The position numbers were made by a program, and so were the translations under genes. Shown here one piece after another: positions 29,315 through 37,865 of a DNA stretch of 64,000 nucleotides. The number at the start of each line of letters is the position of its first letter. Within the stretch, counting starts at the first letter, position 1. Source of the stretch: Rothia sp035916755 (GTDB lineage: Bacteria; Actinomycetota; Actinomycetes; Actinomycetales; Micrococcaceae). Below the pieces are notes generated by a model. That model saw only the letters and a program-made list of their open reading frames with translations. It did not search any database and was not told the origin of the DNA. Where the stretch lies: contig NZ_JAYWIX010000003.1 in the NCBI RefSeq assembly GCF_035916755.1, forward strand, positions 186,001-250,000. The letters are read 5' to 3'.

Positions 29315-30559
29315 CTATCCCCCGGAGCTTTCCGCCGGTGGTTTAGTTTTTCGCCATCCAGTGCCTTCCTGCTCTGCGAGGTTGAGTCGGTTGAGTTGGG
29401 ATAGGGCAATCATGGCGGTTCGGGCAGGTAGCGCATGGTCAGCACTGAGCTGTTCAACGGTAGCAGGAGTGTGGAGGGGCAGTACATCCCACACCCGTCT
29501 TTGAGTTTCGGTGAGCGAATCCAGGAGCTGCTGGTGGGCAGAGGGAGCTGCAAATAGGCTGGTTTGTTCTGCATCTATCTCCGAGGTTCTGTCGTCAAGA
29601 ATCTGGCGGGCATCGGTCACAAGCTGGGCTAAACCGTCTCGAATCAGACGGTGGCAGCCTTCTGAGGTCGGTGAAAAGATAGGGCCGGGTACAGCATAGA
29701 CGGGGCGTCCCAGTTCTAGGGCATGATGGGCGGTATTGAGCGCGCCACTGCGCCAGCGGGCTTCAACAACTATGCTGGCCCCGGTAAGAGCGGCGATGAG
29801 CCGGTTACGTTGGAGGAACCTGTAGCGGGTGGGGTTCTGCCCCAGGGGAACCTCGCTCAGCAGCAGGCCCCGTTCAATAATCTCGTGCAGCAGGCGTTCA
29901 TTGGGCTTGGGGTAAAGACGGTCAAGACCTCCTGCCATCAACGCTACCGTGGGCAGGGAAAAGGTCGCGGTAGCGAGGGCAGCTCGATGGGCAGTGGTAT
30001 CTACACCAAAGGCTCCGCCTGAGACCACCGTATAGCCCCGGTTTGCCAGTTCACCGGCAAGGTGGCTGGTTGCTGAGTTGCCGTAGGAGCTGACATCGCG
30101 GGACCCCACTACCGCATAACTCTTTTCGGTGGTGAGCTGGGCCAGTAGCTGGCGGTCTCCCCTGCCCCAGAGGCCGACCGGAGTTTTTTCTGCGAGGTCA
30201 TTCAATGCCTGTGGCCAGTCTGGGTCTTCGGGTATACACAGCCAGCTACCGCTGGCCCGGGCTAAAGCCATGTCCTGTTGGACGCTGATACCTGCCCGCC
30301 TGCTCTTCCACCGCTGCGTCCGTTCACCGATTGCACTAGCGAGGGCAGGTGCCGCAGAGACATCCTGTGCTCCTGCTTCCTCAAGGTGTCGGGCTAGAAG
30401 ATGCGGAGTGAGCTCCTGGCGGCCGGTGAGGTAGTCTGCGGCACGAACCGGCCCCACTAGCCGAAGCAAGGTGTAGGTGGCGACGTCCTCGGGGTCGGTA
30501 ATGCGCAGGATCTCGGTACGGGCTCTACGAATATCGTGGTGGGGGTCGTGATGTGTCAT
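29315..30559 (-). CDS. dprA: DNA processing protein DprA
   Basis: 414 aa. The Rossmann-like core has 'YAVVGSRDVSSYGN', 'VVSGGAFGVDTTAHRAAL', 'MAGGLDRLYPKPNERLL', 'SEVPLGQNPTRYRFLQRNR' and 'VYAVPGP', all DprA signatures, and a C-terminal winged-helix-like domain (TPATVEQLSADHALPARTAM). DprA loads RecA onto incoming single-stranded DNA during transformation. Its start overlaps the comM stop by four bases, so the two are coupled. Confidence 0.94.
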   Translation of the reverse strand: MTHHDPHHDIRRARTEILRITDPEDVATYTLLRLVGPVRAADYLTGRQELTPHLLARHLEEAGAQDVSAAPALASAIGERTQRWKSRRAGISVQQDMALARASGSWLCIPEDPDWPQALNDLAEKTPVGLWGRGDRQLLAQLTTEKSYAVVGSRDVSSYGNSATSHLAGELANRGYTVVSGGAFGVDTTAHRAALATATFSLPTVALMAGGLDRLYPKPNERLLHEIIERGLLLSEVPLGQNPTRYRFLQRNRLIAALTGASIVVEARWRSGALNTAHHALELGRPVYAVPGPIFSPTSEGCHRLIRDGLAQLVTDARQILDDRTSEIDAEQTSLFAAPSAHQQLLDSLTETQRRVWDVLPLHTPATVEQLSADHALPARTAMIALSQLNRLNLAEQEGTGWRKTKPPAESSGG

Positions 30560-32106
30560 GTCTGGTAGCTTTCAGTGGCGTGGTTGCGGAAGTAGAGAGC
30601 GAGGTCAAGGTGATCTCGACTGGGGCTGGTGACTCCATCTAAATCGGCTAAGGTCCAGGCAGTCCGTAGCACTCGGTCATAGCCGCGGGCTGTGAGGGTA
30701 CCGTGATCCAGGGCGGTGGAGAGGGACGAGGTCAGTTGGGCTGAGAGCTTGAGAGGGCCTCGCAGAATCTTGCCGTTGGTCTCAGCGTTTGTGGTCACGC
30801 CCAGCGGGCTCAGTCTTTCCGCCTGGGCTTTGCGGGCTTGGCTGACCCGATAACGAATCTCGTCTGAACTTTCGTTGGTGCCGCTGGTAGCGAGGTCGGC
30901 GGCCGTTACTTTAGGGACGCTGATATGAAGATCAATACGGTCGAGCAGGGGCCCCGATAGCCGATTGAAGTAGGACCTTCGCTCACGGCTAGTACAGGTG
31001 CAGTCTAGGCCCCGACCCACGTTATAACCGCAGGGGCAGGGGTTGGCAGCTAGTACGAGTTGGAATCTAGCCGGGTACCGGGCTGAAGCAGCTGAGCGGC
31101 TAATAATGACTTCGCCGCTTTCGAGGGGCTGGCGCAGAGAATCTAAAACGCTGCGCTTAAATTCCGGAGCTTCATCGAGAAAAAGGACGCCCCGGTGCGC
31201 CTTTGAGATGCACCCTGGCTTGGGCAGTCCGGCACCGCCTCCCATAATCGCAGGTGCGCTGGCAGTATGGTGGGGCGCTTCGAAGGGCGGCCTGGTCATC
31301 AGTTCGGTGAGAGGTTCACCCGAACGACAGAGCGAGTGCACCGCGGTGACATCCAGCGCTTCTTGTGGCGTGAGCGGAGGAAGAATACCGGGGAGGCGTT
31401 CTGCCAGCATGGTCTTGCCAGAACCGGGCGGACCGGTCAGCAACAGGTGATGGCCCCCTGCAGCTGCTATTTCAAGGGCTAAGCGCCCCTCGGTCTGCCC
31501 GGCAACATCTGCCATATCAGCGCTCTGCTGCGGGCTGCTGGGCTCCGTAACGGTCTTCTGGCTCCCCACCAGAGCTGGTCGTTTGAGTTTTTCTGGTTCG
31601 GGGCAACCCAGGAGTTCAAACACTTCAGCGAGACAGCTGACCCCGGTCACTTCAACCCCCTCTATCAGGGCTGCTTCTTGGGCATTACCCCCGGGTACAA
31701 CTACCCGCTCATACCCGGCATCGCGGGCCGCTTTGACAGCAGGTAGCACTCCGGGAACCTGTCGAACGCTCCCGTCAAGACCGACTTCGCCCAGAAAGAC
31801 CGTGCGACCTGATGAACCTAGCTGCCCCGCCGCCTGCTGGGCTGCAACCAACATGGCCACATCAAATGCCGAGCCGCGTTTGGGAAGGGTAGGCGGGGTG
31901 AGGTTGATGGTGAGTTTCTGGGGTGGCAGGGGCAGCCCGGAATTCTTCGCGGCAGACCGAACCCGGTCTTTGGCCTCGTTCAAAGAGCTATCGGGCAGCC
32001 CGAGCAGCACGAAGCCGGGTAGGGCAGATGAGATATCGGCTTCTACTTCAACGAGATAACCGGTAACGCCCACCAGGGCAACCGAATAGGTTCGTGCGAA
32101 GGCCAC
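30556..32106 (-). CDS. comM: ComM/YifB family AAA+ ATPase
   Basis: 516 aa. An N-terminal Lon-protease-like (ChlI) domain (VEVEADISSALPGFVLLGLP, 'LPKRGSAFDVAMLVAAQ') is followed by the Mg-chelatase-type AAA+ module: Walker A 'TGPPGSGKTMLAERLPGILP', Walker B 'GVLFLDEAPEF', and the 'NPCPCGY' zinc-like segment with Cys residues near 'GRGLDCTCTSRERRSYFNRL'. ComM is a hexameric helicase promoting branch migration during transformation. The gene lies 2 nt after yraN and overlaps dprA, a DNA-uptake operon. Confidence 0.93.
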   Translation of the reverse strand: MAFARTYSVALVGVTGYLVEVEADISSALPGFVLLGLPDSSLNEAKDRVRSAAKNSGLPLPPQKLTINLTPPTLPKRGSAFDVAMLVAAQQAAGQLGSSGRTVFLGEVGLDGSVRQVPGVLPAVKAARDAGYERVVVPGGNAQEAALIEGVEVTGVSCLAEVFELLGCPEPEKLKRPALVGSQKTVTEPSSPQQSADMADVAGQTEGRLALEIAAAGGHHLLLTGPPGSGKTMLAERLPGILPPLTPQEALDVTAVHSLCRSGEPLTELMTRPPFEAPHHTASAPAIMGGGAGLPKPGCISKAHRGVLFLDEAPEFKRSVLDSLRQPLESGEVIISRSAASARYPARFQLVLAANPCPCGYNVGRGLDCTCTSRERRSYFNRLSGPLLDRIDLHISVPKVTAADLATSGTNESSDEIRYRVSQARKAQAERLSPLGVTTNAETNGKILRGPLKLSAQLTSSLSTALDHGTLTARGYDRVLRTAWTLADLDGVTSPSRDHLDLALYFRNHATESYQT

Positions 32107-32108
32107 GG

Positions 32109-32525
32109 CTACACCACCGCCTGCCGATGCTCAAAAGTGAAATCCGTGGGACTCCCGCACAGGGCAATAGCGTCTACTCTCATAGTGGTATAGGGAGCCC
32201 GGTTTTCTGCCAACCAGGCGTAGGCCAGGTGTCGTAGCATCTGGCACTTCCGGGCAGTAATAGATTCAAGCGGGTGCCCATAGCCTGCACCAGAACGGGT
32301 TTTAACCTCGATAAAGACCAGGGTCTGGTCGCTATCGCGCATAATCAAATCAAGTTCACCGCTCCACCGCGGCCGCTCTTCAGTTCGTGCGGGCCGCCAG
32401 TTACGAGCCAAGAGGGTATAGCCTTGCCGTTCTAAGACGGCCAGGGCAATATCTTCACCCCAGCGCCCCACCTCTTTGGGCCGCAAGGACGCATGAGGCG
32501 AGGATAGTTGTAATGCGGGGTTCAT
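32109..32525 (-). CDS. yraN: YraN-family (UPF0102) nuclease-like protein
   Basis: 138 aa from ATG 32523-32525 with AAAGGAGG eight nt upstream; the longer start at 32561 lies inside the structured leader. It has a restriction-endonuclease-like fold: 'GRWGEDIALAVLERQGY', 'GELDLIMRD' and 'LVFIEVKTRSG', giving the E-x(n)-D-x(n)-E-x-K active site of the PD-(D/E)XK superfamily. Function unproven; the position before comM-dprA suggests a role in DNA recombination or uptake. Confidence 0.9.
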   Translation of the reverse strand: MNPALQLSSPHASLRPKEVGRWGEDIALAVLERQGYTLLARNWRPARTEERPRWSGELDLIMRDSDQTLVFIEVKTRSGAGYGHPLESITARKCQMLRHLAYAWLAENRAPYTTMRVDAIALCGSPTDFTFEHRQAVV

Positions 32526-32644
32526 GGGGCCTCCTTTATGTATCTGGGTTAGCCCCATCATGACCTGCCGGATCTGGTTCTACCTAGCTCTGTGCTGGCT
32601 GTGGATTTCGCCTTTTCCCTATACCACCAGGTCAGCACCAGATA
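32524..32644 (-). promoter_or_regulatory. Riboswitch-like structured leader of yraN-comM-dprA
   Basis: Nested inverted repeats TATCTGG/CCAGATA (32541-32547 with 32638-32644) and TGACCTG/CAGGTCA (32561-32567 with 32628-32634) enclose a 60-nt loop region. A third pair, ATGGGGC/GCCCCAT (32524-32530 with 32552-32558), would hide the yraN start codon and ribosome site and crosses the outer helix, so the two folds exclude each other. I cannot assign it to a known riboswitch class. Confidence 0.5.
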
Positions 32645-32758
32645 GCTCGCATCTGCACGCCCATAAACGGTACAGCCATGACCCAACTATGACGTCCCGC
32701 GCGTCCTTATCCCCAGCCAGCTGCACCGGGCGTCCACGCCCCTCTACCTCCTATAGAC

Positions 32759-32796
32759 GAAAAACCCGCCCCTTCCCTCGCGGGAAGAAGGCGGGC
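32759..32796 (-). terminator. Terminator after the DUF2469 gene
   Basis: On the minus strand CCCGCC-TT-CTTCCC, loop GCGA, GGGAAG-G-GGCGGG, then TTTTT. It separates the rplS-lepB-rnhB group from yraN-comM-dprA. Confidence 0.88.
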
Positions 32797-32814
32797 TCAC
32801 ACGCAAAGTAGTTT

Positions 32815-33150
32815 TTAAGCCGAACCGGGGTCGAAATCACTCATGGTCGGCACGACCAGGTCTTCAGCGGCAGCGCGTTCTTCAACGTTTACATCATGCA
32901 CCGAATACACCTTCACGTTTTTGACAAACCGAGACTGGCGGAAAATATCCCACACCCACACGTCCTGCATCTCAACCTCAAAATACAGAGACCCGTCAGC
33001 AGTTCGCGGGGTCACCTGTACCTGGTTGGCCAGGTAAAAACGGCGGTCGGTCTCAACGATATAGGTAAAGAGCTCAGCTACATTCTTGTACTCTTCATAC
33101 AGGGCTAGCTGGGCACCTGACTCGTAGCTCTCAAGATCCTCTTGGCTCAT
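32815..33150 (-). CDS. DUF2469-family protein
   Basis: 111 aa. 'MSQEDLESYESGAQLALYEEYKN', 'FTYIVETDRRFYLANQVQ' and 'FEVEMQDVWVWDIFRQSRFV' are the conserved blocks of DUF2469 (mycobacterial Rv2901c-type) proteins, small acidic proteins found next to rnhB in Actinobacteria. Function unknown. Its start overlaps the rnhB stop (ATGA), implying coupled translation. Confidence 0.9.
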   Translation of the reverse strand: MSQEDLESYESGAQLALYEEYKNVAELFTYIVETDRRFYLANQVQVTPRTADGSLYFEVEMQDVWVWDIFRQSRFVKNVKVYSVHDVNVEERAAAEDLVVPTMSDFDPGSA

Positions 33151-33929
33151 ACTTCTTCCTTCTCTCGTTCCACCATAGCCTGCTGGATTTGTGCCTCGGT
33201 AGCCGGCAACGACCAGCTCAACCGATGTAAGGGGGTGGGCCCCATCGTTTCTATCGCGGTGCGGTGGGCAGCCGACCCGTAACCCTTATTTTTCGCCCAG
33301 CCGTAGCCAGGGTAGCAGGCGTCCAACTCGTCCATGAGGGTATCGCGCTCCACCTTAGCCACCACCGAAGCTGCCGCGATAGAGGCACAGCGGTAGTCCC
33401 CCTTAATCTCCATCTGCACCGGCCCGAACCAGCCACCTGACTCACCCGCTAGACCTGCCCAGGCTTCAGCCACCAGCCCACAGTAGAGGGCGGTTGCCGG
33501 ATCAAGGTCTGCAAAAAGGTCAGCCTCGGGAGCAGAAAGCCAGTTATGCTTGCCATCCAAGAGGACGGCGTCAGGGTAGGCCCCAGCCCGAGCCACCTGG
33601 GCAAGAGCCCGCTGGCCCGCTAAACGCAGGGACATGGTGATACCCAGAGCATCGATTTCAGCCGGGCTGGCGTGCCCCACTGCGGTCACGGCCCACTGCT
33701 TCACCTGCGGAACCATGGCCACCCGCTTTTTCTCGGTCAGAGCCTTTGAATCGATGAGCCCCTCAATGCTGAGCTGGGCGCTCGCATCAATCACGGCAAC
33801 CCCAACGGTAACCGGCCCAGCCAGCGGACCGCGCCCCACCTCATCCATACCAGCCACCAGGGTCTTGCCCGCTGCAAAAAGCTGAGTTTCGACGCTCAAG
33901 TCAGCGGACGCTGGTTCTTTAGCGGGCAC
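33147..33929 (-). CDS. rnhB: Ribonuclease HII
   Basis: 260 aa. The catalytic site DEVGRGPLAGPV has D29 and E30; further acidic ligands lie in 'PDAVLLDGKHNW' and the following segment, and 'EIKGDYRCASIAAASVVAKVERD' is the family hallmark. It removes ribonucleotides from DNA and RNA from RNA-DNA hybrids. The segment about 120-175 (LSAPEADLFADLDPATALYC...) is longer than in E. coli RNase HII. It lies 4 nt after lepB and overlaps the DUF2469 gene. Confidence 0.95.
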   Translation of the reverse strand: MPAKEPASADLSVETQLFAAGKTLVAGMDEVGRGPLAGPVTVGVAVIDASAQLSIEGLIDSKALTEKKRVAMVPQVKQWAVTAVGHASPAEIDALGITMSLRLAGQRALAQVARAGAYPDAVLLDGKHNWLSAPEADLFADLDPATALYCGLVAEAWAGLAGESGGWFGPVQMEIKGDYRCASIAAASVVAKVERDTLMDELDACYPGYGWAKNKGYGSAAHRTAIETMGPTPLHRLSWSLPATEAQIQQAMVEREKEEV

Positions 33930-33933
33930 GGTC

Positions 33934-34671
33934 TTACTCGGTATCGGTTAGGTCGGCAAAGACATCGCTGGCCCCACCGACGAATGTGAAGTTAGACAGG
34001 GGCCAGGCAACCACGAAGACTTCCCCCACGACATCGGCGTCGTTGATGAACTCGGTGCCGGTCTGAATATGGTAACGGGAGTCAGCAGAGTTAGAGCGGT
34101 TATCGCCCATGACGAAGTAGGAGTTCTGGGGAACAATCACATCGAAGGGAAGCTCGGTGGGGCTTACACCGGGCTTGAGGTAGGTCTCGTCAATTTCTAC
34201 GCCGTTGACGGTGATACGACCATCAGCGGTCCCCACGATGTGGTCACCACCCACCCCAATCACACGCTTGACCAGGTAGTTTGATGAGCTATCGGGCATC
34301 ACTCCCACAAAGGCTAGGGCATCGCGTACGGGGTTAGAGTTGGTAGAGACCGGCATCCAGCCCTGGGTGTCTTTGAAGACCACGATGTCGCCGCGCTCGG
34401 CTTCGGTGAAGAGTCCACCTGCCACGTTCACAAAAACGCGATCGTTAATCTGCAGGGTATCTTCCATGGAGCTAGAAGGAATGTAAAACCCGCGAACCAC
34501 AAAAGTTTTCAGCAGGAAGGCGATGAGCACCGCATAGAGGATAATCAGGGCGTACTCTTTGACCGCGCTGTTTTCGCGGCGGCGCTTACCGCCGCGGGGC
34601 TTGTCAGTCGAGGCTGTGGTGGCCTCCTGTGCCGCTGCCTCGATGCTGTCTGAGTTCTTCTGCTGCTCCAT
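33934..34671 (-). CDS. lepB: Signal peptidase I (second of two)
   Basis: 245 aa. A 35-residue charged cytoplasmic N terminus (GGKRRRENSAVKEY), one membrane helix (ALIILYAVLIAFLLKTFVV), then box B 'FYIPSSSMEDTL' with nucleophile S68, box D 'LVKRVIGVGGD' with the general-base Lys, and box E 'VMGDNRSNSADSR'. It cleaves signal peptides of exported proteins outside the membrane. It is paralogous to the gene immediately upstream (34722-35378); both active sites appear intact. Confidence 0.94.
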   Translation of the reverse strand: MEQQKNSDSIEAAAQEATTASTDKPRGGKRRRENSAVKEYALIILYAVLIAFLLKTFVVRGFYIPSSSMEDTLQINDRVFVNVAGGLFTEAERGDIVVFKDTQGWMPVSTNSNPVRDALAFVGVMPDSSSNYLVKRVIGVGGDHIVGTADGRITVNGVEIDETYLKPGVSPTELPFDVIVPQNSYFVMGDNRSNSADSRYHIQTGTEFINDADVVGEVFVVAWPLSNFTFVGGASDVFADLTDTE

Positions 34672-34721
34672 GAGCCCGCACCCTTCTGCTATGAACGTGT
34701 TTAGAGGATAGTTTAGTGGTT

Positions 34722-35378
34722 TTAGCTGGGAGCTTGGCCAAAGCGGTGGGCTGGCCAGGCAATAAAAACCGGGGTGCCAATTATCTTATCGGTGCGAATC
34801 ATACCCCCGCCAGGTGCCCCCAGCAGGGACCTGGAATCAACAGAAGCCGACCGGTAATCGCCCATGACCCAGATACGTCCCTCAGGCACCTGCACGCTAA
34901 AGTGCACCTCGCTAGCGCTGTCGCCGGGGTAAAGATAGGGCTCTTCAGAGCGCTGCCCGTTCACCAGAAGATAGCCCTGGGCATCGCAGCACTCCACGCT
35001 ATCGCCTGCCACCCCAATAACGCGCTTGATGTAGACCGTCTCTGACCCCACCAGCCCCAGCCACTGGCCTGCGGTGGTGATGGGCTCACGCACCCAGGAG
35101 CTGCCGGGCACATAGGGGGCAAAGGAGCCGGTACCGTCAAAAACGACCACATCGCCGCGCTTCGGCTCGGTAGTTAGTTTTGAGACTAGAATACGGTCGC
35201 CCGGTTCGTAGGTGGGTTCCATGGAACTTGAAGGTATGTAGAACACATCAATGAAGAAGGAACGAACCACCAGGAGCAGGGTGAAGGCCAGGGCTGCGGC
35301 AACAGCAACAAGGCGCCAGCCCTGTAGAAAGGGTTGGCGCCTTGCCTCAGAAGAGTCGGCGTTTACGCCAGTCTCCAT
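34722..35378 (-). CDS. lepB: Signal peptidase I (first of two)
   Basis: 218 aa. One N-terminal membrane helix (LVAVAAALAFTLLLVVRSFF), box B 'FYIPSSSMEPTY' with S52, box D 'YIKRVIGVAGDSV' with the catalytic Lys, and box E 'VMGDYRSASVDSRS'. It differs from its neighbour by a shorter N terminus and a CC pair after box D (SVECCDAQG). Two tandem type I signal peptidases may have different substrate preference; this cannot be decided from sequence. It follows rplS closely. Confidence 0.94.
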   Translation of the reverse strand: METGVNADSSEARRQPFLQGWRLVAVAAALAFTLLLVVRSFFIDVFYIPSSSMEPTYEPGDRILVSKLTTEPKRGDVVVFDGTGSFAPYVPGSSWVREPITTAGQWLGLVGSETVYIKRVIGVAGDSVECCDAQGYLLVNGQRSEEPYLYPGDSASEVHFSVQVPEGRIWVMGDYRSASVDSRSLLGAPGGGMIRTDKIIGTPVFIAWPAHRFGQAPS

Positions 35379-35401
35379 AAATCTGATGAAACCTAAATGG
35401 C

Positions 35402-35749
35402 TTAGGCTTCGCGCTTCTCGCGGATGCGAGCAGCCTTACCGTGGCGGTCGCGCATGTAGTAGAGCTTTGCACGGCGGACATCACCGCGGGTGACAACCTC
35501 GATCTTTTCGATGACGGGAGAGTGTACGGGGAAGGTACGCTCTACACCAACACCGAAGGAAACCTTGCGGACGGTGAATGTTTCGCGGACGCCAGCGCCC
35601 TGACGGCCAACAACGAAGCCCTTGAAGACCTGGACACGGCTGCGGTTACCTTCAACAATGTTGACGTGTACGTTCAGGGTGTCGCCGGGGCCGAACTCGG
35701 GGATGTCGGTGCGAAGTGACTTGTTATCAATGAAGTCAAGAGTCTGCAT
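35402..35749 (-). CDS. rplS: Ribosomal protein L19
   Basis: 115 aa from ATG 35747-35749 with GGAGAAAC upstream. 'FGPGDTLNVHVNIVEGNRSR', 'FKGFVVGRQGAGVRETFTVR', 'VGVERTFPVHSPVIEKIEV' and 'RRAKLYYMRDRHGKAARIRE' cover the full L19 sequence. It sits at the 30S-50S interface. The preceding 320 bp to trmD contain a GC-rich leader, so rplS probably has its own promoter. Confidence 0.97.
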   Translation of the reverse strand: MQTLDFIDNKSLRTDIPEFGPGDTLNVHVNIVEGNRSRVQVFKGFVVGRQGAGVRETFTVRKVSFGVGVERTFPVHSPVIEKIEVVTRGDVRRAKLYYMRDRHGKAARIREKREA

Positions 35750-36072
35750 TGAGTTTCTCCGTGAATATCTCTGCCGCAGGTCAAACATATTCGGTGTATG
35801 TCGCAGGCAGTGTCTAGGGCTACCAGGCGATGCTAGACCGATGCTGTCTACGATAAATTCTTTTCTCACCGTACCCTGAACGGTCAGGGCCGGTGGTTCA
35901 CGCTGTTATAGGTCGCTCTTCCCCCTGCGGCAGGGGCGTGCCCAGCATGAACACAAAGAAAAATTATCCCACAGAAAACCCGCCTGCACCAGAGGTGCGG
36001 CGGCGGGCGTCCTGAAGTTAAATGTGAGCTTACCTACTTTACTAGCCTTCGCTTGAAAGCTCGGCCTCGCGC

Positions 36073-36864
36073 TCAGCTTTTTTTGGCAGCTTTCTGCTCG
36101 GTGTGCAGCTCCTGCAGGAGCTTGCGGTCCTTCTTATCCCAGTTCTCTGCGGGGTAGGCCTTGACCATATCGGGGCGGCGGGCAAAGGTGCGCTTGATCT
36201 GCTCATCGCGGCGCCAGCGGGCAATAGCCCCGTGATTGCCAGAGAGCAGGACGGGCGGCACCTGCTGATCACGCCAGGTAGCGGGCTTGGTGTAGACCGG
36301 GTACTCCAGCAGCCCGCCGGTGTGGGACTCTTCGGCCAGGGACTCGGGGTTGCCCATAGCACCGGGAATCAGGCGGGTAATGGCCTCAATCATGACCATC
36401 ACAGCAATCTCTCCCCCGTAGAGCACATAGTCGCCAATTGATACCGGCAGCACCCGAAACTCCTGCTCAGCCCAGTCCAGCACACGCTCGTCAATGCCTT
36501 CGTAGCGGGCCGGAGCGAACACGATGTGCTCTTCTTCTGCCAAATCGTAGGCCAGCTGCTGGTTGAAGACGGTGCCCGCTGGTGAGGGCACGATCAGCAG
36601 GGGTTTGCCCCCGTCCGCCCGTGCGGACGCAGGTGAGGCGGCAAGTGCCTGGTCCAGGGCAAGGCCCCAGGGCTCGGGTTTCATGACCATGCCTGCTCCC
36701 CCGCCGTAGGGGGTATCGTCAACGGTTTTGTGCCGGTCGAAGGCGAAGTCACGCAGGTTGGTCAGGTGCAAATCAACCTTGCCCGATTCGCGGGCTTTGC
36801 CCATGAGGGAGAGCTCTAGCGGGGCCAGGTATTCGGGGAAGATGGTGATGACATCAAAGCGCAT
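36073..36864 (-). CDS. trmD: tRNA (guanine-N1)-methyltransferase
   Basis: 263 aa, start ATG 36862-36864. A SPOUT-class trefoil-knot methyltransferase: 'MRFDVITIFPEYL', 'VDDTPYGGGAGMVMKPEP', 'PARYEGIDERVLDW', 'SIGDYVLYGGEIAVMVMIEA' and 'EYPVYTKPATWRDQQVPPVL' are all TrmD signatures. It makes m1G37 in tRNAs reading codons beginning with C and prevents frameshifting. The C-terminal 25 residues are Lys-rich. It follows rimM by 5 nt. Confidence 0.96.
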   Translation of the reverse strand: MRFDVITIFPEYLAPLELSLMGKARESGKVDLHLTNLRDFAFDRHKTVDDTPYGGGAGMVMKPEPWGLALDQALAASPASARADGGKPLLIVPSPAGTVFNQQLAYDLAEEEHIVFAPARYEGIDERVLDWAEQEFRVLPVSIGDYVLYGGEIAVMVMIEAITRLIPGAMGNPESLAEESHTGGLLEYPVYTKPATWRDQQVPPVLLSGNHGAIARWRRDEQIKRTFARRPDMVKAYPAENWDKKDRKLLQELHTEQKAAKKS

Positions 36865-36869
36865 GAGCG

Positions 36870-37487
36870 TTAGTTGTGCTCACTCTCGGTCTCAGCTTCT
36901 GCTTCTTCACCGTCGCTGTTGAGTTCGAGCAGGCCGGCGGGCGGGTTGATGATGATGTAGCCTTCTTCGGTGTCGATAGCGGGGATGAGTTCTTCGACGA
37001 AGGGGATCATGATCTCTTGGCCATCTGCGGTGTTTTCGAGAATCAGTAGGTCCTGGGTGGGCATGGTCTGCAGGCCGGTGACGATGGCGACGGGTTCTTC
37101 GGGAAGGTAGCCGTCCTTGATGTCGGCGGCCAGGTAGACGGGCAGGTCGAGCAGTTCGTGCTCGTAGTAGCCTTCATCGTCACCATCGGTGTCGGTTTCT
37201 GCGGAGGAATCGAAGGTGAGGCGGGTGTCGCGGAGTTCTTCGGCCTGGTTGCGGTTGGTGACTTCTTCGAAAGCTACGACCAGGATTTTTTTGTTCCAGC
37301 GGGATTTTTTGACGGTGAGGGTACCTGCGGGGGCGATGGCGCCTGCGGGGCTTGCGGGGTTGAAGTTTTCGATATCGAGTACGGCCCCTGGGGCGAAGCG
37401 TTCTTCGGGGGCGTCGGTGAAGAGTTGGACGGTGACTTCGCCGCGGATGCCGTGGGGTTTGCCGATGCGGGCGACCTGTACCTGCAC
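36870..37487 (-). CDS. rimM: Ribosome maturation factor RimM
   Basis: 205 aa from GTG 37485-37487 with AAGGAGA eight nt upstream; the longer frame lacks a ribosome site. 'VARIGKPHGIRGEVTVQLFT' is the RimM N-terminal signature, and 'GYYEHELLDLPV' with 'LLILENTADGQEIMIPFVEE' and 'IIINPPAGLLEL' complete the PRC-barrel domain. It helps process 16S rRNA near the S19 site. Two unusual features are a Gly/Ala/Pro insertion (NPASPAGAIAPAG) and acidic additions at 'SSAETDTDGDDEG' and the C-terminal tail. Confidence 0.94.
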   Translation of the reverse strand: MQVQVARIGKPHGIRGEVTVQLFTDAPEERFAPGAVLDIENFNPASPAGAIAPAGTLTVKKSRWNKKILVVAFEEVTNRNQAEELRDTRLTFDSSAETDTDGDDEGYYEHELLDLPVYLAADIKDGYLPEEPVAIVTGLQTMPTQDLLILENTADGQEIMIPFVEELIPAIDTEEGYIIINPPAGLLELNSDGEEAEAETESEHN

Positions 37488-37572
37488 GCGTATCTCCTTG
37501 GGGGTAAAGGTGGTGTGGGGTTTGGGTTCTAACTTTACCGGGTTTTGCGGACGCCGGTGGGTAGGCACAAGA

Positions 37573-37606
37573 AAGCCCCTACAGCTGATAAGCGGTAGGG
37601 GCTTCT
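37573..37606. terminator. Hairpin between khpA and rimM
   Basis: AAGCCCCTAC (37573-37582) pairs with GTAGGGGCTT (37595-37604); on the minus strand it ends in TTTCTTG. Likely partial termination after khpA. Confidence 0.7.
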
Positions 37607-37620
37607 TGAGAAGTATTCAG

Positions 37621-37863
37621 TTAGCGTCGTCGGTCGGTGTCGATGACGTCTACGCGCACGTGGTCGCCATCGTTGATGGCATTGACCACGGTGCGGATGC
37701 TCTTGGCAGTGCGGCCGGAGCGGCCAATAACACGGCCAAGGTCATCAGGGTTCACGCGAACCTCCAGGGTTTCGCCCCGGCGGCCAGTTTTGGCGCGGAC
37801 CTGGACGTCGTCTGGGTTGTCGACGATACCCCGAACGAGGTGTTCGAGAGCGTCAGCCAACAT
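37621..37863 (-). CDS. khpA: KH-domain RNA-binding protein KhpA
   Basis: 80 aa. A single KH domain with the GxxG loop in 'DLGRVIGRSGRTAKSIRTVV'. Preceded by 'LADALEHLVRGIVDNPDDVQ', the usual start of KhpA/YlqC. It binds RNA and in Firmicutes acts with KhpB in cell elongation control. It starts 2 nt after the rpsP stop, as is usual. Confidence 0.94.
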   Translation of the reverse strand: MLADALEHLVRGIVDNPDDVQVRAKTGRRGETLEVRVNPDDLGRVIGRSGRTAKSIRTVVNAINDGDHVRVDVIDTDRRR

Positions 37864-37865
37864 GA

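Noticed and set aside
32540..32645. Possible TPP riboswitch or SRP RNA in front of yraN
   Set aside because: Some words (ATCTGG, CCGG..AGG) recall those RNAs, but the CTGAGA core of TPP and the GGAA tetraloop with AGCA side loop of SRP RNA are absent.
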